A stretch of DNA of 64,000 nt, from assembly GCF_038725785.1 (NCBI RefSeq), contig NZ_CP109796.1:5828501-5892500 (forward strand), given 5' to 3'. The translations under genes were made by a program, and so were the position numbers. Positions 12,111-20,433 of the stretch are shown piece after piece (positions within the stretch are counted from its first letter, which is position 1; each line of letters starts with the position of its first letter). The DNA comes from Termitidicoccus mucosus (GTDB lineage: Bacteria > Verrucomicrobiota > Verrucomicrobiia > Opitutales > Opitutaceae). The notes beneath the pieces are model-generated. The model did no database searches, had not been told where the DNA came from, and saw nothing but the letters and a program-made list of their open reading frames with translations.

Positions 12111-13714
12111 GCGCCGTCGAGGGCAAGCGTGCCGGTGCGCAAGGCGGCGCTGTCGCTGAGGACGAGGGTGCCGGAGCCGCCGACGGCGAAGCGCCCGAGG
12201 GTGCCGCCGAAGACCGCGCCGTCGCGCACGATGAAGCGCCCGCCGCCGACGGTGGTGGTGGCGGTGACGGCGCTGGCGTATTGGTAGAAGACCGCGTCGC
12301 CCGCGCCGGTTTTGGTGATTACAATGGCGGCGGTCGTCGCGGAGGCGATGGGGTCGTAAAAGAGGATGCGGCCCGTGCCGGTGGCGTTGAGCGCGAGGGT
12401 GCCGCCTGTCATGTAAATGGCGTTGGCGCTGCCGGAGCCGGCAACTGGCGTGATGTCAGTGCCGCTGCCGGTGAACGAAGCGGCCTGGCGGTTGCCTTGG
12501 AAAAGGATGTCGCCGGCGTCGGAGGCGTTAAGGGTGACCGACTGGCGGGTATAATAAATGGCCCCGCCGAGAGTGCTGGCGTAATTATTGGTGAACTGCG
12601 AGCCGGGGCCGAAGGTCCTGCTGCCGTAGTCCTCAAAAAAGGCCGCCCCGCCATAGCCGTTGCCGTTGGCGGAGTAAACGAAATTGCCGTCAAATACCGC
12701 TCCCTGGTCAAACTGGTAAGAAAAGATATCCCCCGTGCCGTCCATGGCCGTGCTGATCGCCCCGCCGACCGCATTCTGCTGGTTGCCGGCGGTGGCCAGG
12801 CTGATGACACGGTTGCCAATGAATGAAACAGGGCCGGCGAATCTGACTACCTTGCCGCCGTCGATATAGCCGATGTTAATGGCGCCGCCGCGCAGGGCAA
12901 AGCCCGGCACACCGTTCCCGCTCGCAGAGGTATAAACGTAATTGTTTCTGAACACGGAGGAGCCGCTGAACAGCGTCGTGCCGCTATAGCCCCAAATGTC
13001 GATGGCGCCACCGAAACTCTGGGCATGGTTGCCCTCGAACAGCACGTCGGAGGCAAACGTGAGCGAGCTGTTGTAGCTTTGGGAGATCGCGCCGCCGTAA
13101 TAGTCCGTGCTGTTGTCGAGGAAGCTCACCAAGCCGGGGCCGTTGAAGGTGAGGGTGCTGTTGTTGCTCAAGAGCCCCACCGCGCCGCCGCTGCTCAGCG
13201 TGCCGTCATTGTTGAGGAACACGAGGCCGCCGGGGCCGACGTTTACGGTGGCATTTGCGCCGCCATGGATATTAATCACAGCGCCGGAGCCTTCGCCGTC
13301 AGTGTTGTGGAAATTCTGGAAAGTCACCTCGTCGAAATTCAGCGTCGCACTGGCGTTGACGCCGGTTAAGTGAAGCAGGCTGTAGGTGCGGCGCGTGGAG
13401 GTCGTGTTGTTGAAAATGAGGTCTGACGCGGCGAAGGTGTATGACTCGGCATCCTCATAGATGAAGGCACCGTCGGCAGTGGCATTGATCGCATAACCAT
13501 TGCCGGTGATATTGATGCTCTTTCCGTTGCCGGGATAAAAAAGCGATCCCCACGTCACGTCGGTGCCGGTGATGTTGAGGTCAACGGAGTCGGTGGAGCC
13601 GTTGGCACCGAATTTGATGGCGATGTCGCCCGAGTCGACATCCTCGGCGCGCCCCGCCGGTAGCCATAAAACCGCCAGCGTCAGTCCGCATAATAATTGT
13701 GCCAGCTTGGTCAT
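4322..13714 (-). CDS. Giant secreted repeat protein (autotransporter/PMP-like), N-terminal part
   Basis: The intact stretch is 3130 residues. A further upstream in-frame start at 13936 exists, but the ATG at 13714 is preferred: it has a GGGAG ribosome site 6 bases upstream and opens a classic signal peptide (MTKLAQLLCGLTLAVLWLP, cleavage near AGRA/ED). Residues from roughly 160 to 390 contain repeated GGAI and FxxN tetrapeptides, the hallmark of chlamydial polymorphic membrane proteins. After that the protein is Gly/Ser/Thr/Val-rich and consists of six large modules with TIGR02601-like and TIGR04393-like repeats, predicted to fold as a long beta-helix. It is most likely exported and displayed on the cell surface by a type V route; adhesion is a plausible role but nothing here proves it. 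The frame ends prematurely at 4322 because of an apparent one-base deletion near 4366. Confidence 0.85.
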   Translation of the reverse strand: MTKLAQLLCGLTLAVLWLPAGRAEDVDSGDIAIKFGANGSTDSVDLNITGTDVTWGSLFYPGNGKSINITGNGYAINATADGAFIYEDAESYTFAASDLIFNNTTSTRRTYSLLHLTGVNASATLNFDEVTFQNFHNTDGEGSGAVINIHGGANATVNVGPGGLVFLNNDGTLSSGGAVGLLSNNSTLTFNGPGLVSFLDNSTDYYGGAISQSYNSSLTFASDVLFEGNHAQSFGGAIDIWGYSGTTLFSGSSVFRNNYVYTSASGNGVPGFALRGGAINIGYIDGGKVVRFAGPVSFIGNRVISLATAGNQQNAVGGAISTAMDGTGDIFSYQFDQGAVFDGNFVYSANGNGYGGAAFFEDYGSRTFGPGSQFTNNYASTLGGAIYYTRQSVTLNASDAGDILFQGNRQAASFTGSGTDITPVAGSGSANAIYMTGGTLALNATGTGRILFYDPIASATTAAIVITKTGAGDAVFYQYASAVTATTTVGGGRFIVRDGAVFGGTLGRFAVGGSGTLVLSDSAALRTGTLALDGALNLDLDGPLGSRDAFITSGTATLGGTLTVNTSAVISGTRASELAIGAQLLITTTAANGLGGDFVEKNLAGSGTSRDFIVLDAYKDPASGNKNYVLGGGLAWFSATTFSHGNFTLGAGEVFDVDVNLSATTAHDANGGAPAWDGATLTLTASNSGTLALSATNHLAGLNVLGGWLVNRGWTSGELLVDGGATFLNTGGTAYLTATNAVIGGTGAGWLVVESGTVNVENTLTLGRDAGAFGSGTVLGGGVLAVGGDMVVGADGNGALTVAPGGAVAVGGNSYIGRDAIGTGTAAVSGNGLWTTGSILYVGHGGAGSLIVSGGTVGAEDQIDVGFNSGANGLLAVSGSGAVETTRLLVGHGYPGGSGTLTLDGGVVSVTLGQYAVTNPAYHVFIVGGNSGTGALLMNGGTVTAPFAIIGLRDPSLAGGIGTGSMGAGAFLGSDQLLAVGLGEGATGSLDIGAMATGSGGLVGIGVGVATGTVSVGGLFQSGGDLWVGGSAPMGGADYAGTGTGWLFVAGSGTVTAGGAYAQDAASTLTLDLAGLSGTRGAFITAQSATLSGTLVVANYTGTASGTKASTLAQNAQVLIRTQDGFGGTEYAADNKIVPGGTSTHDFLVLGAFIVGGTDYVLGSQLAWYSGTQISHGNFTLGAAETFNVDVTLSDTNPGLGAGGWDGRSLTKQGEGTLILSASNNYSGTTLVNGGTLQITGWTGGNAAGYIGGAGASGWVVVSGTGHWGMAGDLHVGAGSEGVLTGADTAQITTGGAAYIDDGSGTVAISGSAWWDVAGDLYVGTDGTGNLLITDSGSVTVGGTSFIGYSAGATGAANVAGLWSSNGAFIVGASGTGLLTVAQGGTLSTTGTVSLGDAASSSGSAGISGYWTTNNNGLTVGNFGAGWLDIAQGGTLANAAANLGRATGVTGSVNVAGLWINNGLVTIGAAGNGVVTVAQTGTVLSTGGVSFATGGGTGSLTIAGLWSNTGNFFNGAANRYAVTLAQTGSLVTTGSYTNTAFELLTVNLGMARDTAYITATAGAVLSGSLTVNNFTGADPSAATKASDVITDTKLVLRAVSGTITVNSSFSGTVTGLAGASRDYLHGGVFLANGGHDLVAGYGLRWYAADNNASGNFTLGAGETFEIDALPALSGSTGYGLVNTNRVGTLTLTSSNSGTLLLSATNVFSSIDAAAGALAISGFTGNNSVSIGSVGGSAFEHYIWDNSAWTLDDSGSTAALAAALAVSGTLEAGYLYVGNSGSGTLDITGQVVSGHTAIGSAQANDYTEEYAGSDKYTGAFGAGSGSASVSGWWSASNLYVGYGGTGALTIAGSGSVTAAGVSIGDAGASVYQSSDGSGYSYTETYASSYGRVEITGGGLLAVTGTLTAGNAGVGVLAVSGGTVSAGGVVIGAAGATGDGDDSDPSSVWSQTYAAGSGTATISGSGVLATTGNLIVGDSGSGALTVTDSGTVGSGAVYIGSGTTGVGTATVSGAAVWSAGDTAIIGNSGTGYLTVSGGTFVTQGAGASIVLGQMDDSYGRVAVSGGLFQTGDHLTVGNGGTGVLAVSGGTAQAGNIEMAMLYDFSATVSISGGGLLHSLGYITNGDGAAANLAVAGSGSVRADGSYSQNAGSTLDLTLSGSLGSRGAFVTAGTAYLSGTLTASATSGTAVFVNGGSASALANNTQVLIHTSTINGDFTTKAVSGGTSTHDFLTLGAFIVGGTDYVLGSQLTWFSGTQTAHGNFTLNSGETFTVDVNLHQVATPNVSDWDGGTLTLTASNSGTLILSGSNTLAGLDILGGWLVNKGWTSDDLYINGGSAENIAGAYLTATNAIVGDDSAGFLLVGGGTVNVENHLTIGAQTGGSGTVSVADGARVLAGNSIVVGLEGTGVLAIAGGTVTAAQSITFGASHGGFGSGTVTAGLLRAGGELLVGYVGGTGALTITGGTVAAVNYGIQFGDDDGAVGTGTVSGGLLDSGAWIILGNQDNGGGTGRLTVTGSGLVRSAGDFMNGQDTGGTGPASGFLAIAGSGSVHAGSTYAQNAQSHLAIDITDPARTSAYLTAQSATLSGSLTVAGASLGAVSGSASGLADGSTLLIRTTGSLFGDFDAKDAGGISTGRNYLIADTYKANGDLDYVVGYQLAWFGGTTIGSGSFHLDDHAFLVDVSLANQTGSFATGWDGRSLTKTGTGALILSASNTYTGTTTVSGGVLAITGWTGSNAAGWVNGGVVNVSGGGLWRMANRLDVSGGTLAIIDTGSVGAEVVSLSDTGAVAVGGTGVLVADDSLVLESYGSVSLAVRESGTVRSLGNATLYADPGGFVALTVSDSAAVSVAGGLQIYGEAGGTATVTVTNSGSLAVGGTLTAAAYDGAGAIDLGVSGTGLLAVGGDILLDAAAVADTARLAVSDHGLVGVSGNFIFGAGGVNTLAVSDSGSVWIGGTYAQNAGGLLDLTLTGTLNSRGAYVTAASGTLSGTLTVNAGGTAAFVNGGSASALANNSQVLIRTGTISGGFDTVTVTGGTSTHDFLTLGAFIVGGTDYVLGSQLTWYSGTATAHGNFTLGAGETFTVDVPLNNTATPNTSGWDGASLTVTASNSGTLILSASNIIPARPPSTAACLK
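12550..13250 (-). repeat. PMP-like GGAI/FxxN repeat region
   Basis: On the minus strand this segment encodes seven GGA(I/V/A) tetrapeptides (SGGAVG, YGGAIS, FGGAID, RGGAIN, VGGAIS, YGGAAF, LGGAIY) alternating with eight FxxN tetrapeptides (FLNN, FLDN, FEGN, FRNN, FIGN, FDGN, FTNN, FQGN). Alternating GGA(I/L/V) and FxxN is the defining pattern of the chlamydial Pmp repeat. It precedes the large module array and lies close to the signal peptide, as the passenger does in Pmps. Confidence 0.8.
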
Positions 13715-13719
13715 CAATT

Positions 13720-13725
13720 TCTCCC
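13720..13725 (-). promoter_or_regulatory. Ribosome binding site of the giant gene
   Basis: On the minus strand GGGAG lies about 6 bases before the ATG at 13714. It supports that start over the in-frame start at 13936, whose N-terminal extension would place 74 charged residues before the signal peptide. Confidence 0.6.
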
Positions 13726-14855
13726 GGCAGATATCATGTCGCGCGGTGTGGCCGGTGGCGCGGATGGTTCCACTCCGGGCCGTTGAAGCCTGTCCGGGCA
13801 CCGGCACTGTATCACGGACGGGATGCCTGTGCCGTTTCGTCCGGGCGTAATCCCCTAAGAAAAAACTTTCTTGGCTAATGCCAGTATTACGATTTGAGAG
13901 TTTTATGCAAAGCTTAGTCATGTGTATGAATTTCATTTTCAGCTACTTATGCTTTAATCCGTTATTTTTCACAGACATGCGATACGCAGGCGGCAGGTTG
14001 CGTGAGGGCGGCAAAGCGGAATTTTATGGAAAGTAGAGGAGTGTATTCAGAAAATAAAATTTTTACAATAATAATTTAAAAAAGCATGACTGCTTTTCAT
14101 GTGAGGATGCAGAAACAAGAAGACTGGATCACAAACGGCATGGCCATTTGTCGGCATGGCATAAACCCATTCATAATGTTCTATCCACGGCTTCACGGCA
14201 TGGTTTCCTTTACCCCGGCAGGTGCGACTCATGCATGGTTCGGGCATGGTCGCTCAAATCGCGTCGGTGACAGTCGGCTTCCATGCCAAAGACCCTCTTT
14301 TCTCTTATCTCATCGTCAAGTCATGTTCGTGGCGGTGTTGCTTGGCGACGGTTTTTGATTCCTGTAAAATTTACTTTTATTTGTAAATAATAAATCATCT
14401 GCATGAACGTTCCTATCAGGTTTGAATCTTGGTAAATTGGTGTTTCATTGGCGTTGGATTTGGAAAAATCTGCCGCCACGTTTGCACAAGTCTGGTTTTC
14501 AGTCGTGCATTGATTGGATGGCTTTGCGCATCGCAGACATGTGCGGCGTCACCTCCCCAGCATTTTTGATCCCCTGAGGTACCTCGAAAACTCCCGTGCG
14601 GGGTAGGCCGGCTCGGGGGTAGGAGCATGGAGGCGAGGACATTCAACTGCCATCATGCGGCATGAACAAAATGGGCGCGTTTCAAGTGAGCACAAGGCAA
14701 AGCCCTGAATTGCGAAAGTTGAAAAATAACAAGCCCTGAAAGGACGTCCCGGGCTCGCATGGGACGCGCCTTTGGCGCTAAAATCCCACGCCATTTGTGA
14801 CATATTGAACGGAAATGACCTACTAAATTTCCGAATCCTTTGCAGATTTATCAGG

Positions 14856-14919
14856 GTAGGGCGAGGCGTCCCCGCCGAGCCGCGGGACGCAACGGCTCGG
14901 CGGGGACGCCTCGCCCTAC
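14856..14919. repeat. Palindromic repeat element, copy 1 (27-bp perfect arms)
   Basis: Arms 14856-14882 and 14893-14919 are perfect reverse complements with a 10-base loop. Each arm begins GTAGGGCGAGGCGTCCCC and ends CCGAGCCG. A second copy with nearly the same arm lies at 20326-20392. It sits in a non-coding spacer. REP-like or MITE-like mobility is an inference from the two copies. Confidence 0.9.
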
Positions 14920-15102
14920 CTGAAATATCAATTTCGTTCGGGAATGGTGTTATATGAATCGTGGCCGGCGGATTTGCATGTGCGTGTTTATATAAATGAT
15001 TACAAGGACAGAAGCGTCTGGCCGCTGCCGCCGAGATCGGGAACAGCGCTGCGCTACTCGTCCGCGCGTCACCGTTACGGGGCCGCGCCAGTGGCTTCGG
15101 GC

Positions 15103-15672
15103 TCAGATCAGGCCGAGCTTCATTTTGCCTTCCTCGCTGATCATCGACTGGTTCCACGGCGGCTCCCAGGTGATTTTCACGTCGGCGTCGCTGACGCCGG
15201 GAACGAGAAGGATTTTGTTTTTGGCGTCCTCGGCAATCGCCGGGCCCATGCCGCAGCCGGGGGCGGTCAGCGTGATGGTGACATCGACTTTGTAGGCGGG
15301 AGCGGCGTCCGGGGCCGAGCCGGGGGCGGGCGGGAGTTTATCCACGTCCATGGTATAGACGAGGCCGAGGTCCACGATGTTTACCGGGATTTCGGGATCA
15401 TAGACTTTTTTGAGCTGATCCCAGATTGCCTCGGGGTTGGGCGCGCCGTCCTCGAGCGTGGCGGTGTGGACGGTGTCGTCGCGCACGGTTTCGCCGAGGG
15501 CGTCGCCGTCCCTGGCGTCGATGCGATAGAGGCCGAAGTCGGTCTGCACGGTGTAGCTGCCGCCGAGCGTCTGGTGCAGATAGATGCGCGTGCCGGCGGT
15601 CAAAAGCTGTTTGTCCCCGCTGGGAATTTGCGTGGCGGTGATGTCACGGGTGAGGTTGCGGTCTTTGGACAT
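15103..15672 (-). CDS. sufT: SufT-family Fe-S assembly protein
   Basis: 189 residues. The C-terminal half is a MIP18/DUF59 domain with YDPEIPVNIVDLGLVY and the conserved cysteine in TLTAPGCGMGPAIAEDA. The N-terminal half (about residues 1-80) matches the extension typical of SufT proteins, which help mature Fe-S clusters in the cytoplasm. It is the last gene of the sufC-sufB-sufD-sufT run, separated from sufD by a 177-base spacer holding a long inverted repeat. The ATG at 15672 is chosen; a TTG four codons upstream is also possible. No good ribosome site is visible for either. Confidence 0.85.
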   Translation of the reverse strand: MSKDRNLTRDITATQIPSGDKQLLTAGTRIYLHQTLGGSYTVQTDFGLYRIDARDGDALGETVRDDTVHTATLEDGAPNPEAIWDQLKKVYDPEIPVNIVDLGLVYTMDVDKLPPAPGSAPDAAPAYKVDVTITLTAPGCGMGPAIAEDAKNKILLVPGVSDADVKITWEPPWNQSMISEEGKMKLGLI

Positions 15673-15713
15673 GGTGGAAATCAAGAATGAAGGGAGACTC
15701 TAAAAATCCATTT

Positions 15714-15833
15714 TTGAACAGAAGGAAACAAAGGGAGCGAAGAAGACCCTCGATCAGGAGTTGTTTGTTAAAACCAAGTCGGGAAGGAGGGGGCGGCAAG
15801 CATTCTTTGTTCTCTTTGTTGCCTTCTGTTCAA
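15714..15833. repeat. Long imperfect inverted repeat in the sufD-sufT spacer
   Basis: Arms 15714-15744 and 15803-15833 pair at 27 of 31 positions (core TTGAACAGAAGG on one side, CCTTCTGTTCAA on the other), with a 58-base loop. A T-run follows the right arm at 15834. In sufD-to-sufT RNA it would form a long hairpin and could stabilise or attenuate transcript between the two genes. Confidence 0.8.
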
Positions 15834-15849
15834 TTTTTTAGAAGTCGGC

Positions 15850-17175
15850 TCAAGCTTTTTTGAATTTCGTCTGGATGAGCGCGCCGAGGATGGCGTGGAG
15901 TTCCTCGTTTTCGAGCTTGTTCAGAACCTCCTCGAAGAAGCCGGCGACCAGAAGTTCGTGGGCGTTTTTGGGATCTATGCCCCGGGACTGGAGATAAAAT
16001 TCCTGCTCGGCGGGGATGCGGGCGCTGGTCGCGCCGTGCGTGCAGCGGACATCGTTGGCCTGGATCTCCAGGCCGGGGAGGCTGTGGGCCTCGGCCTCGT
16101 CGCTGAGCATGAGGTTGCGGTTGGATTGGTAGGCGTCGGTTTTCTGCGCGTCGGGCTCGACGATGATGAGGCCGGAGAAGATCGTCTTCGCGGTGTCGAG
16201 GAGCGCGTTTTTATAGAGGAGATTCGAACTGGTGTTGGGCGCCTGGTGGGTCTGGAGGGTGCGCTGGTCGAATTGCTGCGCGGCGGTGGCGACGGTGAGG
16301 GCGAGCATTTCGGAGTGCGCCCCGGGGCCTTGGAGCCGGGAGTGCGACTCGTGGCGCGCCTGGCGTCCGCCGAGGTGGATGTTGAGCGAGAGGATGCGGG
16401 CGTCGCGCTGGGCGACGATGGAGTTGGTCTGGAAGGCGAGGGTGTCGGATGACCAGGTTTGCGCGCCGATGTAGGCGAGCTGCGCGCCGGGGCCGGCATG
16501 GAGGTCGTTGACGCCGGAGGCGAACTGGCGGGCGCCGGGTTCGGCTCCGGCGAAGTATTCGACGAGGGTGGCGCGGGCGTTGTCCCCGAGGATGACGAGG
16601 GTGTGCGGGAAGACGGCGGCGCCGGGGCCGGTGACGGCGTGCTCGACGAGGAAAGGCGCGGGGATGTCGATGTTTTTCGGGATGTAGAGGAGCGCGCCGC
16701 TGGTGGCGAGGGCGGTGTTGAGGGCGGTGAATTTCTCGCTGCCGAGCGCAACCTCGTGTTTCTGGAGGTGGGAGCGGATGAGGTCGGGATGCCTGGCGAT
16801 GGCCTCCTCAAGGGGGCAGAAAATGACGCCTTTCGCGGCGAGGTCGGCGGGGAGCGAGACGCGGCGGGCGAGGTGGTTGTTGACGAAGGAGATTTCGGCG
16901 GCGCGGGTAAACTGCGGGAGGGAGGGGAGCGCGCCGGCGGCGGCCGACGCGGACGGGAGCGCGAGGGTGTAGCCGTCGAGGGAGAGCGCGGCGGTGTCGG
17001 AGAAGCGCCAGCGTTCGTCGGTGCGCGCGGGCATCGGGTAGGCGAGGAACTGGTTCCAGGCGGCCTGCTTGGCGTCGAGCCACCATTTCGGGAGGCTGCT
17101 GCGCGAGGCGAGGTGGCCGGCGAAGTCGAAGGACGCGGCGTCGTTGGCGGTGAGTGGTTCGGCGGAGACGGACAT
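15850..17175 (-). CDS. sufD: SufD, Fe-S cluster scaffold subunit
   Basis: 441 residues, close to the usual size. SufD pairs with SufB and the ATPase SufC to form the SufBC2D scaffold on which Fe-S clusters are built in the cytoplasm. The C-terminal core carries the hallmark VRCTHGATSARIPAEQEFYL and the QTHQAPNTSSNLLYK segment of the beta-helix. The ATG at 17175 begins MSVSAEPLTANDAASFDF, a typical short SufD N-terminus; the in-frame start 34 codons upstream adds a basic, low-complexity leader and is rejected. It lies 125 bases downstream of sufB, a gap containing a perfect small hairpin. Confidence 0.95.
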   Translation of the reverse strand: MSVSAEPLTANDAASFDFAGHLASRSSLPKWWLDAKQAAWNQFLAYPMPARTDERWRFSDTAALSLDGYTLALPSASAAAGALPSLPQFTRAAEISFVNNHLARRVSLPADLAAKGVIFCPLEEAIARHPDLIRSHLQKHEVALGSEKFTALNTALATSGALLYIPKNIDIPAPFLVEHAVTGPGAAVFPHTLVILGDNARATLVEYFAGAEPGARQFASGVNDLHAGPGAQLAYIGAQTWSSDTLAFQTNSIVAQRDARILSLNIHLGGRQARHESHSRLQGPGAHSEMLALTVATAAQQFDQRTLQTHQAPNTSSNLLYKNALLDTAKTIFSGLIIVEPDAQKTDAYQSNRNLMLSDEAEAHSLPGLEIQANDVRCTHGATSARIPAEQEFYLQSRGIDPKNAHELLVAGFFEEVLNKLENEELHAILGALIQTKFKKA

Positions 17176-17266
17176 GGTGGAATGCGGAATTCGGATTGCG
17201 GATTGCGGAATGGCGCGGGCGTGAGGCGGTGGCACGCGGGTGTGGTGCGGGAGGCGGTTGCGCGAC

Positions 17267-17286
17267 GGGCTTCGCAAGCGAAGCCC
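17267..17286. repeat. Small perfect hairpin between sufB and sufD
   Basis: GGGCTTCGC at 17267-17275 and GCGAAGCCC at 17278-17286 form a stable GC-rich stem. There is no T-run on the minus-strand side, so it looks more like an RNA-stability or processing stem than a full terminator. Confidence 0.6.
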
Positions 17287-17300
17287 CTACGTCGGGCGCG

Positions 17301-18740
<1,440 letters not shown>

Positions 18741-18814
18741 GGCGAATGCGGATGGACCGGATGAGGCTGATGGGACGGATGGGAACGGATGGCGGCGGAA
18801 AAAAGGGAGGCGGA

Positions 18815-19585
18815 TCAGGCGGACGCGGCGGCCAGCTCTTGTTTGATCCAGTCGTAGCCCTTGGCCTCGAGTTCGAGGGCGAGGTCTTTGTCGCCGCTTT
18901 TCACGATGCGCCCGTCATACATGACGTGCACGTAATCGGGGATGATGTGGTTGAGGAGGCGCTGGTAGTGGGTGATGAGGAGAACGCCGAGATTGGGGCC
19001 GCGGAGCTGGTTGACGCCTTCGGCGACGATCTTGAGGGCGTCGATGTCGAGGCCGGAGTCGGTCTCGTCCATGAGGGCGAAGGCGGGTTCGAGCATGGCC
19101 ATCTGGAGGATCTCGCAGCGTTTTTTCTCGCCGCCGGAGAAACCCTCGTTGACCGCGCGGGAGGTGAATTTGCGGTCGATCTTGAGCATGTCCATTTTCG
19201 AATAGAGGCGTTTGTAGTAGGCGGTGGCGTCGAGGTCCTCGCCTTCGGAGAGACGAGCCTGGAGGGCGGCGCGGAGGAAGTTGGCGATGGAGACGCCGGG
19301 GACTTCGCTGGGATATTGGAAGGCGAGGAAGATGCCGGCGCGGGCGCGTTCGTCGGGTTCCATTTCGAGGATGGAACGGCCGTCGAGAAGGACATCGCCG
19401 CCGGTGATGGCGTAGTCGGGGTGGCCGGCAACGGCCTTGGAGAGGGTGGATTTGCCGGTGCCGTTGGGACCCATGATGGCGTGGACTTCGCCCGATTTGA
19501 TCGTGAGGGTGACGCCGTTCACGATGGGTTTGTCCTGACTGTCGGCGAGGGCGACGTAGAGATCGCGGATTTCGAGGATGTGCAT
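18815..19585 (-). CDS. sufC: SufC, ABC-type ATPase of the SUF complex
   Basis: 256 residues. Walker A is GPNGTGKST at residues 39-47, the signature is [13 protein letters not shown], and Walker B is [14 protein letters not shown]. The [16 protein letters not shown] and [20 protein letters not shown] segments are specific to SufC rather than transport ATPases. It is cytoplasmic and drives conformational change in SufB/SufD. Gene order regulator-sufC-sufB-sufD differs from the E. coli order. It starts with ATG at 19585, 57 bases after the regulator gene. Confidence 0.97.
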   Translation of the reverse strand: MHILEIRDLYVALADSQDKPIVNGVTLTIKSGEVHAIMGPNGTGKSTLSKAVAGHPDYAITGGDVLLDGRSILEMEPDERARAGIFLAFQYPSEVPGVSIANFLRAALQARLSEGEDLDATAYYKRLYSKMDMLKIDRKFTSRAVNEGFSGGEKKRCEILQMAMLEPAFALMDETDSGLDIDALKIVAEGVNQLRGPNLGVLLITHYQRLLNHIIPDYVHVMYDGRIVKSGDKDLALELEAKGYDWIKQELAAASA

Positions 19586-19642
19586 AGGTGGGAAAGTTTA
19601 AGTTGGAAGTTTAAGTTGAAGCCGGAGGGACGGAGGGCGGGG

Positions 19643-20074
19643 TCAGTTGTCGTCGCGTGCGGCGTGGCCGCGGAAGGTGATGTCGATGGCGTCGGCCTTG
19701 TAACCGGGCGGGAGGATTTTTTTCAGGGCGACGAGCAGTTCGTCGGGGAGATCCACGTCGTGGGTGGCCCCGGTTTCCTTGTCGTGAAAATGAGCGTGGG
19801 GATGGAGGTTGGGGCAGTAGCGGGTGGGGGCGCGGTCGAAGTTGACGGCGCGGACAAGGTCGCAGTCGATGAGGGTTTCGAGGCAGTTGTAAACGGTGGC
19901 GAGAGAGATGGAGGGCATCTCGGATTTCACGCGGGCGAAGACTTCGTCGGCGGTGGGATGGTCGCGGCGGGCAAGGATTGTCTGATAGACCAGCTCCCGC
20001 TGCGGGGTGGCGCGCAGCCCGCTGTCAGCGAGTTTGTGCGCGAGGCTGTCGGAGTGGTGATGGGCGGTGGACAT
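19643..20074 (-). CDS. Fur-family transcription regulator heading the suf operon
   Basis: 143 residues. The N-terminal winged helix (about residues 10-85) has the family pattern LRATPQRELVYQTIL, HPTADEVFARV and the recognition helix SLATVYNCLETLIDCDLV. The regulatory histidine cluster is HPHAHFH at 91-97. The CxxC that normally follows to bind structural zinc is absent (DKET instead), and no second CxxC is present near the C-terminus. It therefore belongs to a cysteine-poor Fur branch; Fur, PerR or Irr type cannot be decided. Position directly upstream of sufCBDT suggests it controls Fe-S biogenesis in response to iron or peroxide. A 7-1-7 palindrome 63 bases upstream of its ATG suggests autoregulation. 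Confidence 0.9.
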   Translation of the reverse strand: MSTAHHHSDSLAHKLADSGLRATPQRELVYQTILARRDHPTADEVFARVKSEMPSISLATVYNCLETLIDCDLVRAVNFDRAPTRYCPNLHPHAHFHDKETGATHDVDLPDELLVALKKILPPGYKADAIDITFRGHAARDDN

Positions 20075-20136
20075 TGGCGACGTGGTTGCGTGGATGGGAC
20101 AGGTAGATTGGAGTGGGACTGAATTTCAAGTAGAAA

Positions 20137-20151
20137 TTGGAATAATTCTAA
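20137..20151. promoter_or_regulatory. PerR/Fur-type 7-1-7 box upstream of the suf operon
   Basis: TTGGAATAATTCTAA is a 7-1-7 inverted repeat with six of seven pairs matching. It agrees at most positions with the Bacillus PerR consensus TTATAATNATTATAA. It lies 63 bases before the ATG of the Fur-family gene, where a core promoter would be expected. No other match this good was noticed in the spacer. Confidence 0.55.
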
Positions 20152-20310
20152 GTTAAGAGTAATTTTTACTTTTGCCTATCACGTTTTTCTTTCTGGAAGG
20201 GGAAGGGGAAATGACAACGCCTCTTATTTGCAAGATGTTGCAGGGAAGTATATTGAGGCCTGTTCTTCCCGCGCTTTCCCGATGCGGCTCCAATTACACC
20301 ATTTACAGTC

Positions 20311-20419
20311 GAAAATCACACTTCAGGTAGGGCGAGGCGTCCCGCCGAGCCGTGTGAACCGCTCGCGGCTCGGCGGGACGCCTCGCCCTACCATTAATGG
20401 CTTCCATAGTGTGATTTTC
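20311..20419. repeat. Palindromic repeat element, copy 2, nested inside a second inverted repeat
   Basis: The inner arms 20326-20352 and 20366-20392 are perfect 27-base reverse complements and are nearly identical to the element at 14856-14919 (one C fewer in the C-run). Outside them, GAAAATCACACT at 20311-20322 pairs perfectly with AGTGTGATTTTC at 20408-20419. The nesting suggests either an extended element or insertion into an existing hairpin. It lies in the 359-base spacer between the sugar dehydrogenase stop and the suf regulator. Confidence 0.9.
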
Positions 20420-20433
20420 ATTCGCAAATGGTA

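Larger units (their letters stand above)
13715..15102. other. 1.4-kb spacer without a convincing gene
   Basis: AT-rich around 13870-14080 and 14340-14480, GC-rich elsewhere. It contains a short hairpin at 14080-14097 (AAAAGCA-TGAC-TGCTTTT) and the palindrome at 14856-14919. Open frames on both strands lack homology I recognise, ribosome sites or protein-like composition. The spacer separates the 5' end of the giant gene from the 3' end of sufT, so it should hold the promoter of the giant gene and the terminator of the suf operon. I cannot place either firmly. Confidence 0.6.

Noticed and set aside
364-12826. Three very long plus-strand open frames (364-4245, 4514-9220, 10280-12826)
   Set aside because: They are antisense to the giant repeat gene, composed of Ala, Gly, Asp, Arg and Val only in a monotonous pattern, and arise because the repeat codons rarely produce stops on the other strand.
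14549-15157. 202-residue minus-strand frame in the spacer after sufT
   Set aside because: It spans the 14856-14919 palindrome, has no ribosome site or known motif, and overlaps the sufT 3' end.
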